This document shows, piece after piece, positions 46,423 to 55,400 of a stretch of 64,000 bases of DNA. The DNA is from Aureimonas sp. OT7 (GTDB lineage Bacteria > Pseudomonadota > Alphaproteobacteria > Rhizobiales > Rhizobiaceae), in contig NZ_CP062167.1 in the NCBI RefSeq assembly GCF_014844055.1, forward strand, positions 1 through 64,000, given 5' to 3'. The notes beneath the pieces were generated by a model that worked only from the letters and a program-made list of their open reading frames with translations, had not been told where the DNA came from and ran no database searches. The translations under genes and the position numbers were made by a program. Positions within the stretch are counted from its first letter, which is position 1; every line of letters starts with the position of its first letter.

Positions 46423-47379
46423 ATGCTTCTCTATGCTTCAATGCTGGCGCTGGCGGCAGCCTCGATGCCGTCGGAAGACATCTCCATAAACGGGCCGGAG
46501 GGCGATCTTCGAGGAACCTGGATCAGGGCGGCCGACGCAAGCGCGCCGGTCGTCCTGATCATCCCCGGCTCCGGTCCCACGGACCGGGATGGCAACAGCC
46601 CGCTCGGAATCGAAGCCGGCACCTACCGTCTTCTGGCCGAGGGTTTGGGGCAAAAGGGAATCTCGACGGTCCGCGTCGACAAGCGCGGCATCGGGGCCAG
46701 CGCCGGTGCCGTCGGCGACGCCAATGCCGTCACGATCGAAGAGTATGTCAGCGACACCCGGGCCTGGGTGGACGACATCCGACTCAGGAGCGAAACGAAA
46801 TGCGTCTGGCTGCTCGGACATAGCGAAGGCGGACTCGTCGCCCTGGCGACCGCCCAGGAAAGCCCGGACATCTGCGGACTCATCCTCGTTGCAACGGCTG
46901 GCCGCCCCATGGGCGACGTGGTGAAGACGCAGCTTCGTGCCCAGCCTGCCAATGCGCCGCTGCTGCCTAAGGCCGATGCCGCGATCGATGCACTGGCGGC
47001 GGGCGAGCGCGTCGATGCAGACGCCGTGCCGCCCGCGCTGGCGCCACTGTTTGCGCCGGCTATCCAAGGCTTTCTTATCAGCGCGTTTGCGCTGGACCCC
47101 GCAGACCTTGCCGGACGGGTGGAGAAGCCGATCCTGATCGTGCAGGGCGACAGGGACATCCAGGTCGGCGTCCCGGATGCGAAGGCCCTGAAGGAAGCGG
47201 CGCCGACTGCCGAACTCGCAGTGATCCCCGATGTCAATCACATCCTCAAGGTGGTCTCGTCCGACGACACTGCCGCGAATATCGCCACCTATGCCGATCC
47301 GGCGCTGCCCCTTGCGCCGCGCGTCATCGAAACGATCGAGGACTTCCTCAAACGGCAGCCCGCAGCCGATCCGCTCTGA
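46423..47379 (+). CDS. Exported serine alpha/beta hydrolase
   Basis: A 318-residue hydrolase of the dienelactone hydrolase/peptidase S9-like type. PVVLIIPGSGPTDRDGNSPL is the oxyanion-hole region; the nucleophile serine is in LLGHSEGGLVALAT; Asp in IVQGDRDIQV and His in IPDVNHILK complete the triad. A hydrophobic start (LLYASMLALAAAS) suggests export. The frame is open upstream and ATG 46366 would give a more basic signal peptide. Substrate unknown. Confidence 0.78.
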   Translation: MLLYASMLALAAASMPSEDISINGPEGDLRGTWIRAADASAPVVLIIPGSGPTDRDGNSPLGIEAGTYRLLAEGLGQKGISTVRVDKRGIGASAGAVGDANAVTIEEYVSDTRAWVDDIRLRSETKCVWLLGHSEGGLVALATAQESPDICGLILVATAGRPMGDVVKTQLRAQPANAPLLPKADAAIDALAAGERVDADAVPPALAPLFAPAIQGFLISAFALDPADLAGRVEKPILIVQGDRDIQVGVPDAKALKEAAPTAELAVIPDVNHILKVVSSDDTAANIATYADPALPLAPRVIETIEDFLKRQPAADPL

Positions 47380-47421
47380 TCCTGCACGTCGCCTCGGACG
47401 CCGGCGCGAACCCTTGAGCGG

Positions 47422-47880
47422 CTATCGGATACGAACAGTTTCGCCAGGCCGGCCAGAACCCACTGCCGGCGAGCAGTTCATTGGAAAACCGCTGGTACTC
47501 AATGGTCCGCCCAGCAGCCTTGCCAGTTTTGCGGCGAGCTCCGGGCCGGTGACGGTGTCGCCGGCAATCTCGAAAGCCCGCCCGGCGAAACGACCGATTG
47601 GGTGAACACCGCCGCGACGGTACGGCCGATATCGCCTACGGCGATGAACTGCGTCGGCTGGTCCTCACGCGTGAAAAAGGTCGGCAGCCCCCCAATCCAG
47701 CCCAAGTCCCGGCAGCTTCACCAGAGCCATGAAGGTGCTCGTCTGTGTCGCGGACAAAGGCGGCGACGAGCGCATGTCCGAAGGGGCGTTGGCGAAACAT
47801 GCGAACCGCTGCCAGCCGCGAGAACGGTCCATTGTCCCGGCATTCCACCATGGACAAAGTACAGCCAGGATCCGCATGGC
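47422..47880 (-). pseudogene. Decayed NmrA-like NAD(P)-binding protein
   Basis: Two reading frames on the minus strand carry consecutive parts of an NmrA/SDR-like protein: FFTREDQPTQFIAVGDIGRT with AVFTQ in one frame, then IGRFAGRAFEIAGDTVTG with ELAAKLARLLGGPL in another. A one-base shift near 47600 joins them. Upstream fragments (ALVKLPGLGLDWGAADLF) are in yet another frame and the NAD-binding N-terminus is missing. The end is a TAG at 47422. It lies directly downstream of the LysR gene; such genes are often LysR-controlled. Confidence 0.5.
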
Positions 47881-47890
47881 CTCGAGTTCG

Positions 47891-48793
47891 TCAGTCGAGC
47901 CCGTCGATCCGCCGCATGTGTTGCGTCAGGAAGTCGGCGAAGGCGCGAACGGCCGGGCGCATGAACTTGGTGGAGGGGTAGGCGAGAAACAATTCGCTCG
48001 GCCGTACCTCCCAATCCGGAAGAATGCGAATAAGTCGCCCTGCCTCCAGGTCGTCGGCAACCAGCAGATGCTGGACCGGGCCGGCGGCGTGGCCGTCGAG
48101 CAGCGACCTGCCGACGACATGGGCGTCGTTGGTCTGCAGGATCGGTCGCACGTCCACTTCATGGGGCGCGCCGTTCGCCACGAGGGCCAGACGGTTGTGC
48201 GACGTCATCGATCGCGACGTGGTGACCACCGGGATGCGACCGAGGTCATCGAGCGTCTCGACTGGGCCGTGCTTCTGCAGGAAGGCCGGGCTCGCCACGA
48301 GGATGCGCCGGGCAAGCCCGAGCCTGCGGATGATCATGTCCTGGCCGCTCGGGCGCCCGTTCATCAACGCTATGTCGATGTTCTCGAAAACAAGATCGAC
48401 AGTCCTGTTTTCCAGGATGAGTTCGAAGGCAACGCCGGGATAATCCTGCTGGAACATCATCAGCAATGGATGGATGTGTCGGCCGCCGATGCACGAGGGC
48501 GCATGGAGACGCACCGTTCCTTCGATGGCTCCCGCCATGGCGTATAGGCCCTCGACCGCCGCATCGATCGAGGCGAGCGCCGACCGGCTCGCGTCGTAAA
48601 GCGCCTGCCCTTCGGGCGTCGCACGGACGGTACGGGCGGACCGTTCCAGAAGGCGGGCGCGGACGTGCCGTTCGAGGTTTGCGATATGCTTCGAAACTGC
48701 CGGTTGCGACAAGGACAGGTCGCGGGCGGCCGCGGTCAGCGAGCCGCGCTCGACGGTTCGTGTAAAGGCTCGCAGAGCTGCTGCCAGATCCAT
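47891..48793 (-). CDS. LysR-family transcriptional regulator
   Basis: A 300-residue regulator with an N-terminal winged helix, FTRTVERGSLTAAARDLSLS and QPAVSKHIANLERHVRARL, and a LysR substrate-binding domain in which the VQDMIIRRLGL-like segment (QDMIIRRLGLARRILVAS) is typical of the CrgA branch. The inducer is unknown. Its usual target, an NmrA-like or oxidoreductase gene, is decayed here. A perfect 7-bp inverted repeat in the upstream region is a likely binding site. Confidence 0.9.
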   Translation of the reverse strand: MDLAAALRAFTRTVERGSLTAAARDLSLSQPAVSKHIANLERHVRARLLERSARTVRATPEGQALYDASRSALASIDAAVEGLYAMAGAIEGTVRLHAPSCIGGRHIHPLLMMFQQDYPGVAFELILENRTVDLVFENIDIALMNGRPSGQDMIIRRLGLARRILVASPAFLQKHGPVETLDDLGRIPVVTTSRSMTSHNRLALVANGAPHEVDVRPILQTNDAHVVGRSLLDGHAAGPVQHLLVADDLEAGRLIRILPDWEVRPSELFLAYPSTKFMRPAVRAFADFLTQHMRRIDGLD

Positions 48794-48870
48794 GTCACCT
48801 CCCGACCTTCACTCCAACCCGCGAAGTCCAGCATCTGGCACCGTCGGGAAGACCGATCATTCCTAACAGC

Positions 48871-48890
48871 TATGGTTGCGATAAACCATA
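48871..48890. promoter_or_regulatory. Putative LysR operator
   Basis: TATGGTT-N6-AACCATA, a perfect 7-bp dyad 78 bp upstream of the LysR start, followed by a second shorter dyad (ACCA-N6-TGGT). Form and position suit autoregulatory LysR sites (T-N11-A dyads). Confidence 0.5.
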
Positions 48891-49002
48891 ACCATCTGTT
48901 TGGTATGTCGCTCCTGCTTTAGTGTCATCGGCAACAAACCCGCCGAAGAGACAGCGAAGCCGGGATGGAACGATCCCGAAGACTCCAGACCGAATGTCCC
49001 TC

Positions 49003-49759
49003 ATGCCGATACGAGAGTGCCGATTGAAAGCCTTGCCTCTGTCCCGCCGCGCCTTCGTCCTTGGAGCCGTAGCAACCAATCTCCTGTCCGCAGCATGTGT
49101 TGCCCCTCGCGGCACCCAGTCCGCTGCGACCAGCCTTGGGCCGGAACCGCTCCCGAACTCTGGGCCTTTGGAGCCAGCCGGTTACGATGCGGTCCGCACG
49201 CTTGAACTCGATGTCCGCTGTCTTCGACGGCGGCCACGAAATCCCGGCGGTGCCGTATTGGAAAATCGATCCGAAGCTTTATCGACAGCAGGTTGCCGAT
49301 CCGACAGGAGAAGCGCCGGGCACGGTCGTCGTCGATACCCCGAACCGCTTTCTTTATCTGGTTGAAGAAGGGGGTACGGCCATGCGTTACGGAGTCGGCA
49401 TCGGACGGATCGGCTTTACCTGGGAGGGGCACGGCGTGGTGCACTGGCGACAGCATTGGCCGCGATGGAAGCCGCCTGCCGATATGATTGCTCGCAAGCC
49501 GGAACTGGAAATCTACTCGGTGGCCAATGGCGGCATGGAGCCCGGCCTGGGCAATCCGCTGGGAGCGCGCGCGCTCTATATCCACCAGAACGGCGAAGAC
49601 ACCCTCTATCGCCTTCACGGTTCGCCCGAGTGGTGGACCATGGGAACGGCGGCATCCTCGGGCTGCGTCCGGCTGACGAACCAGGATGTGATCGATCTTT
49701 ATGAGCGCGTTCCCTACCATGCGCCCATCATCGTTCATCAGTCGCCCCTTACAACGTAG
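49003..49759 (+). pseudogene. Frameshifted L,D-transpeptidase (YkuD family)
   Basis: The C-terminal part, from about 49211, encodes a nearly complete YkuD domain: TVVVDTPNRFLYLVEEGG, RYGVGIGRIGF, NPLGARALYIHQNGEDTLY, and the active site AASSGCVRLTNQDVIDLY with the catalytic cysteine. The expected leader, with a twin-arginine-like signal (LSRRAFVLGAVATNLLSAAC), is in a different frame and ends in unrelated sequence. The frames switch between about 49190 and 49215, implying a single-base indel. A signal-less protein could still start at ATG 49211. Sequencing error is possible. Confidence 0.7.
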
Positions 49760-49939
49760 GGCGGACTCCAACCGTCGAGGCAGAAAAACCCGAGCTTAAG
49801 ACACTCAGGCGCGATCGACGTTCGCAAGAACTGCACTTGCGCCATTCTTCGTCGGTCGAAACGAACAATGATGACAGCCTGGCCGACCCGGTAGACCTCT
49901 CGTTACCAAAGCTGGCGCCAGCCTTCGTCGAAACGCGGT

Positions 49940-50130
49940 CGGAAAGTCTTCGGCGCACTGACAAACGGGGGTAAGCCAAAGACGATTGCCGAGATGGATG
50001 GAGGCGTGCTCGCTGAAGCGAAGCGTAGACGTCCTCGCGCTTGATACCAACCTCGTCGTTCGGCACTGACCGTTATTTAGGGCGCGAACGCCAACAGACC
50101 GGAAGCCGTGTTCGTTTCTGGAAGCCCTGT
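49940..50130 (+). pseudogene. Remnant of an AbrB-PIN (VapBC-like) toxin-antitoxin pair
   Basis: From 49946 one frame reads VFGALTNGGKPKTIAEMDGG and ends LAEAKRRRPRA at a TGA (50042-50044); this matches the C-terminal part of AbrB/MazE-type antitoxins. Overlapping it, from 50025, another frame reads VDVLALDTNLVVRH before a TGA at 50067, the start of a PIN-domain toxin with its DTN motif but with GTA in place of a start codon. A later PEAVFVS piece could be the next PIN strand. Both parts are broken. The rest of 49760-49940 shows nothing recognisable. Confidence 0.5.
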
Positions 50131-50144
50131 TCGCGATATCGACG

Positions 50145-50456
50145 CTAGCGCGTATCGCGCCAGCCGCGCCCGAGCACGAAGCGTGCCATGACGGGCACGA
50201 GCACGAGCATCAGCAAAAAGCGCCCAAGCTGGTGGACCGCCACATAGGCCGGGTCAAGATCCATCATGAAGGCCAGCATGACCATCGCCTCGATGCCGCC
50301 GGGTGCGAAGGCGATCATCGTCTGTCCGAGCGGAATGGACAGGAGGTGCGAGGCCAGCATGGCCGTTGCCCCGGCAACGGCCAGCGCCAAGACGAACGCG
50401 CCCAATGCGCGGTGCAGTCTCGAGAAGCTGGCTTTCGCCGACCGGGCAGCGCTCAA
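50145..50456 (-). pseudogene. Truncated AbrB-type membrane protein
   Basis: About 100 residues match only the C-terminal end of the AbrB (PF05145-like, so-called ammonia monooxygenase) membrane family: LSIPLGQTMIAFAPGGIEAM, AFMMDLDPAYVAVHQLGR and FLLMLVLVPVMARFVLG. Full members have about 350 residues with two repeats. The upstream part is replaced by unrelated sequence after about residue 17, so this is a fragment. Confidence 0.65.
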
Positions 50457-50469
50457 GAAGGAGGCGAGT

Positions 50470-51080
50470 ATGCGTACGACGCAAATTCTCGCGCTCCTGA
50501 ATTCGCATATCGACGGGGATGAAGATCAGTTCCTGTAGATCGCCTTGCAGATCGTCACGCAGGAGGCTCTAAGGCCGCCGACGAAGCCGACAGGCTCAAG
50601 CGCCTTGTTCAGAAGGCACGGGATCAACGTCTTACCGACAACCCGCTGGCGGGGAGACCCCGATTCCGCTTGTCTGTCCCCGTGGCGAATTGCAGGGACC
50701 GGTCGCGTGCGCTTTTCCAAAGGTCTCGCTGTCCAGCATAGTGCTGTCGGGCGACCCCGCCAACCAGGCTTGAGCGCATCGTTCGCCAGCAGCAGGAACG
50801 CACGACCTTGTGCGGGCACGGCCAAGCGCCGGCAACGCATATGCTTATCGTCGGCCCAGGGGGAACCGGCAAGACGATGACCGGCTCGGCGTTTGGCGAA
50901 TTGCGCCTGCCACTTTTTTCGGTTTGGCTTGAGGCGCTGTTCAGCCGCTTCGTCGGAGAAACGGCCGATAAGATGTGTCTTCTGATCGATCGGATAGCGC
51001 GGACGCGCAGCATTTACACCTGCGTGCTCCGCGCCCGCCTGCCTTCCGGCGGGGCGTCACAGGCGCCCGATTTCAGGCCA
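50470..51080 (+). pseudogene. Decayed AAA-family ATPase
   Basis: An intact-looking start, MRTTQILALLNSHIDGDEDQ, meets a TAG at 50536 and continues as IALQIVTQEA; a shifted frame then reads KAADEADRLKRLVQKARDQR; PLVCPRGELQGP lies in another frame; and from about 50808 HGQAPATHMLIVGPGGTGKT gives the Walker A, followed by LPLFSVWLEALFSRFVGETA. This is the order of a known chromosomal AAA ATPase family whose members often pair with a subtilisin-like protease gene. No Walker B or partner remains. At least two frameshifts and one stop are needed to explain it. Confidence 0.6.
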
Positions 51081-51088
51081 ACTTTGGA

Positions 51089-52165
51089 TCACAGCCTTCT
51101 TTTCTTCTGCCGGACCAGAGTTTCTGAAGGCATCTCGCCGTAACGCATTTTATAAAGCCGTGCGAAGTTACCCATATGTGTAAAATATCTGGAAGCGATC
51201 ATGATGACTGTATCTTCACCTGTTGCGAGCAGAAGACGGCGGTGAACGGCGTCCAGGCGGCGCTCCGTTATCCATTGGATCGGACTAACATTCATCGCGC
51301 TCCGGAACGCATACTGAAGCCCGCGCGCGGACAGGCCGCTGACACGCTCAAGATCCGTCAGCGTAATCTTTTGCTCAAGATGGGAATCGATATAGTCGCA
51401 GACCAGTTTTACTTTCGAAGAAACGGCGCTCGGCGACGGCGTCTGCGTATCCATGAACAGGCTCGGCGCCATCAGCATGATGGTCGAGCGCAGGATCATC
51501 TCGGAAATGCCGGCCCGTACGAGAAGATCGAGATCAGGCGCCAGGATATCCAGGAGTTCCGCGTAATGCCGGAAGATCTGTTCGAAGTTCACATGGCCCG
51601 CAACCAGCTTCAGGGAGCGGAACGTTTCCCAGTCCAGGATGCGCTCGCGCTCCCCCTCGGGATGGTTGCCAAGCATCGTGCGGGCGAGGGTTTCCAGCCG
51701 GTTGGGATCGATGTCGATGCCGATGACCGATCGGGCACCACTCTCACCCTGGGCGCTGCCGGGCGGAAGATAAAGCGCGGCGCGGCCTTGTCCCCACTCG
51801 ATCGACCGCTGCCCCCGGCGTGTCTGGCAATGGCCCAGCATAGGCAGCATGAGGATACCGCGCGGGCTGTCCGAGGCGGAAAACCGCATGGGGGTGCTGG
51901 AGGCCGCGATGATGCGCAGGTCTTCCACCTGCGCGGCGGAGAAGGCGAACTGGAATGGATCGTCCCGCGTCAGGGGCCGGTATTCGATCTTCAGCCGGGC
52001 GCTCCCGGTCTGCTGCTCGGACAAGTTCGCAAAGTCATTGAACGTGATGCTGCTCTTTGTTCCGAAAGGCAGCGGGGGCGATATCTTCTTATTATTCAAC
52101 CTCAAGTTGATGCCATTTCCAAGTCGACAATTGCAAATAATAAATTTTTCTGCTGAATTTTTCAT
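51089..52165 (-). CDS. AraC-family transcriptional regulator
   Basis: A 358-residue regulator with the double helix-turn-helix at the C-terminus (KITLTDLERVSGLSARGLQY and SPIQWITERRLDAVHRRLL ... YFTHMGNFARLYKMRYGEMP). The N-terminal 240 residues are an AraC-binding-like sensor with no membrane segment. The second helix ends with GEMPSETL where GxxPSxYR is usual. Its 5' end is lower in GC than the rest of the window. It is divergent from the giant autotransporter across a 272-bp AT-rich spacer and is a natural candidate for its regulator. Confidence 0.88.
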   Translation of the reverse strand: MKNSAEKFIICNCRLGNGINLRLNNKKISPPLPFGTKSSITFNDFANLSEQQTGSARLKIEYRPLTRDDPFQFAFSAAQVEDLRIIAASSTPMRFSASDSPRGILMLPMLGHCQTRRGQRSIEWGQGRAALYLPPGSAQGESGARSVIGIDIDPNRLETLARTMLGNHPEGERERILDWETFRSLKLVAGHVNFEQIFRHYAELLDILAPDLDLLVRAGISEMILRSTIMLMAPSLFMDTQTPSPSAVSSKVKLVCDYIDSHLEQKITLTDLERVSGLSARGLQYAFRSAMNVSPIQWITERRLDAVHRRLLLATGEDTVIMIASRYFTHMGNFARLYKMRYGEMPSETLVRQKKRRL

Positions 52166-52437
52166 TCAAACTGAGAATTCGACAAAGTCAAGGCTCCCAA
52201 AATCAATATTGAAGATATTACAATACCTCCCGTTGTCCCTCTCACAACTAAGAAGACACAGTAAAAATTTTTTGTCTCCCATTTCGTAATGGCGACAGTC
52301 CACTGCGTAATCTTGATTGCGAGCGCGGCGATCGGCTTCGTAGTTTCCCTACTAGTTGATTTCACACTCTGGGCTGGTGCGAGTCGGCGTGCGTCCATTT
52401 CATCCTGGCGCGCATGCCGGTCTGCTGGGGGGATGGT
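52166..52437. promoter_or_regulatory. AT-rich intergenic region between araC-like gene and autotransporter
   Basis: This spacer, together with the first 100 bp of the adjacent regulator gene, is markedly richer in A and T than the flanking DNA (runs such as TAAAAATTTTTTG and AATTTTTCATTC). It must hold the promoters of both divergent genes. I could not pick out a convincing -35/-10 pair. A GGGGGGAT Shine-Dalgarno-like element precedes the autotransporter ATG. Confidence 0.5.
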
Positions 52438-55400
52438 ATGATGCGCATTGGGGCTGAAACGGCGGGCAGGAATCAGCGGAAAGCCGCAAGCTGCGGCAAG
52501 GCGGACCTGGCAGGCAGGACCATTGGCATCGGTTCTGTTGTCCCGCGCATGAAGCAGTTGCGCAGGGGGTTCCTGCTGACATCGGCGTTGGTGCCGGTTC
52601 TGGGCATCACGCTTTCAATGGTCCCGGTCGTCACCCATGCGCAAACCATCCAGATCGACCCCCTCGCTGGCGGCGCCGGTGGTGCGGGCGGCAAGGGAAC
52701 GACGGCCGGCGCGGGCGGCGGCGGCGGCGGCGGTGGCGGCGGTGGCGGCGGTGCTGGCGGCAACACATCCAGCGCGAACAGTCCGGGTGCGGGTGGCCGC
52801 GCAGGCTTCGGCGGCACCTCCGGTGCTGGCGGCAACGCGGGTAACACGGCTGGCTCCGGTGGAATCGGCGGCGGCACGGCCGGCGCGGGCGGAACAGGCC
52901 TGACGCCTGCGGCGAATGGCGCCTCCGGGGGGGCGACCGGCGCCAATGCCGGTCTGGGCGGAAGCTCGACCAGCGGGTCCGGGCCCGGTTACGGCGGCGG
53001 CGGTGGCGGGCACGGATATATCGGGACAGCCTTGCCCACGTCCACTGTGACGGCAGGCAATGGCGGTGAGGGGAGCATTTCGCAGGTCGCAGGCGGCGGC
53101 GGTGGTGGTGGCGGCGGCGGCGGCTTTGGGGCCGTCGTTACGGGGACTGGAAATCTCGGTACGCTGACCATTGCGCTGACGGGCGGCAATGGCGCCGGCG
53201 GGGGGTATTCGGACCTCAATACCCTTGCGTCCGCTGGCGTCAGTGGTGCCGGCGGCGGAGGACTTTATCTTTACGGCAATGCCGCGACCCATTTGACCAT
53301 TGGGGCCAACGTGAAGGGTGGCTCCAATACCCTCAATGGCCTCGTATATATCGGTGGCATGGGTGGTAGCGGCATCTTCGCAGTCAATACGGCAGATACC
53401 ACGACGATAACCGTCGGAGCCGGAAGGACGGTTTCCGGTGGAAAAGGCGGCAACGCCACGGCCGGAGGCAACTCCTGGGGTACGCTTTATCCGCAAGGCA
53501 TAGCCGGGGCCGGCGGTATCGGTATCGGTGGTAGCAATGTCCACGTTGTACTCAGGCCGACGTCCACTGTTTCGGGGGGATTGAGCGGCGATTACCTGGC
53601 GCCCCTCTCGATCAGTGTCGTTACGCCCGGTACGACCCGGTCGAACGCCATCCAGTTCACTGATGGCGTCAACGTCCTGGAATTGGAGGGCAACGGCGGC
53701 ATCTCGGGCCAGACCTACGCGACCATTACCGGAAACGTGGTGGGTGGCGGCATCGTCAACACGCTGCGGTTGAGCGGTGCCGGTGGTGTGTTCGACGTGT
53801 CCCAGCTGGATGCCCAGACGGGTGGCAGCGTGCAGTTCCAGGGGATGAACGTCGTCGACGTCACAAGCAGTGGCACCTGGCGGGTCACGGGCCAGCAGGC
53901 AGGAACCGTGGGAGGCGCATGGTCGGTCGGCGGTGGCACGCTGCAGCTCGGGAGCGGCTCGACGGCAGGCGGCATCAAAGGGACGATCGACATCAATTCG
54001 GGCGGCACGCTGACGAATGGCCAATCCCTGACAGGATCGGTCGCCGGCTCGGTCCTTACCAACTCCGGCGGCACCGTCGCGCTTCAGGCGGTTGCGTCCG
54101 GCCCGGCTCTCACGAGCACCGGATCGTTCGCTTTGTTCGGGGGTTCCACCTTCGACGTCACCCTCGGTGCGCCGACGACCACAGCCCTTGTCGCCACGGA
54201 TCTGAACCTGTCTTACGCGGGTGCGCTGGTCATCAACGCCAACAGCACCCTTGCGGAAGGCACATATACGCTGGTCAGCTACGGCGGCAACCTTGCCGGC
54301 TCGAACAACGGCTTCACCAGCATCACGGGGTCGTCGGACTTCGAGTACACGGCGGGCGTCGATACCACCGCAAAGCTGCTGACGCTTCAGGTCGTCGGCG
54401 CCGGTCTTTCCTGGAACGGCACCACCACGACCGGCAGTTCCGGACCGGTGGCTGGCGGCAGCGGCACCTGGACCGCTTCGAACAGCGTCACCAACTGGAC
54501 CAATTCCGCCGGCACGAGCCGTGTGGCGTCCGACAGTGCCAAGGCGGCGATCTTCGCCGGCACCGCGGGAACCGTGACGGTGGATACGTCGTCCGGTCCG
54601 GTGGGCGCCAAGGCGCTCAAGTTCCTGACTTCGGGCTTTGCGATCACCGGCGGCACGCTGACGCTTGCGAACGCCTCCACCGCCCCCAAGGTCGACGTGG
54701 ACGGGGCGTCCACGGTGGCCACCATCTCCTCGGTTATCGCCGGCAGCGACGGCATCGAGAAGATCGGCGCCGGCACGCTCATCCTGAGCGGGGCGAATAC
54801 CTATGCGGGCGGCACCACGATTACGGACGGTACGCTGCGGATCGCTTCCGCCGGCAGCCTCGGAGCCGGCAGCTATTCGGGGGCGATCTCCCTCGCTTCG
54901 GGCACCCTGCTCGACTACGCCTCCTCCGCCACGCAGACCTTGTCGGGAGCGATTACCGGCACCGGTGGCCTGACCGTCTCGGGTACCGGCACGCTGACGC
55001 TTTCGGGCGCCAACGCCTATTCCGGGGCGACCACCATCGGTTCGGGGGCGGTGGTCCTCTCTGGTGGGGCCGCGATCGGCAATCAGAGTGCAGTCACGGT
55101 CGCGAGCGGTGCGAGCCTGACGGTAAACGCGAACGAGACCATCGGCTCGCTGGCGGGCGCCGGCACGGTGACGCTGGCCAATGTCAGCCAGCTGACCGCG
55201 GGCGGCAACAACAGTTCGACGACGTTTTCAGGGGTGATCGGCGGCATCGGGTCGGTGGAGAAGGCCGGCACCGGTACCCTGACCCTCAGCGGGACGAACA
55301 CGATCATCGGCGCCGTGACGATATCCGCCGGCACATTGGCGCTGTCCGGCGACTCGACGCTTCCGGACACGACGGAACTCACCCTGGCCACGGGGGCGAC

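Noticed and set aside
50457..51088. Insertion sequence remnant
   Set aside because: No terminal inverted repeats or transposase fragments; the readable peptides fit an AAA ATPase instead.
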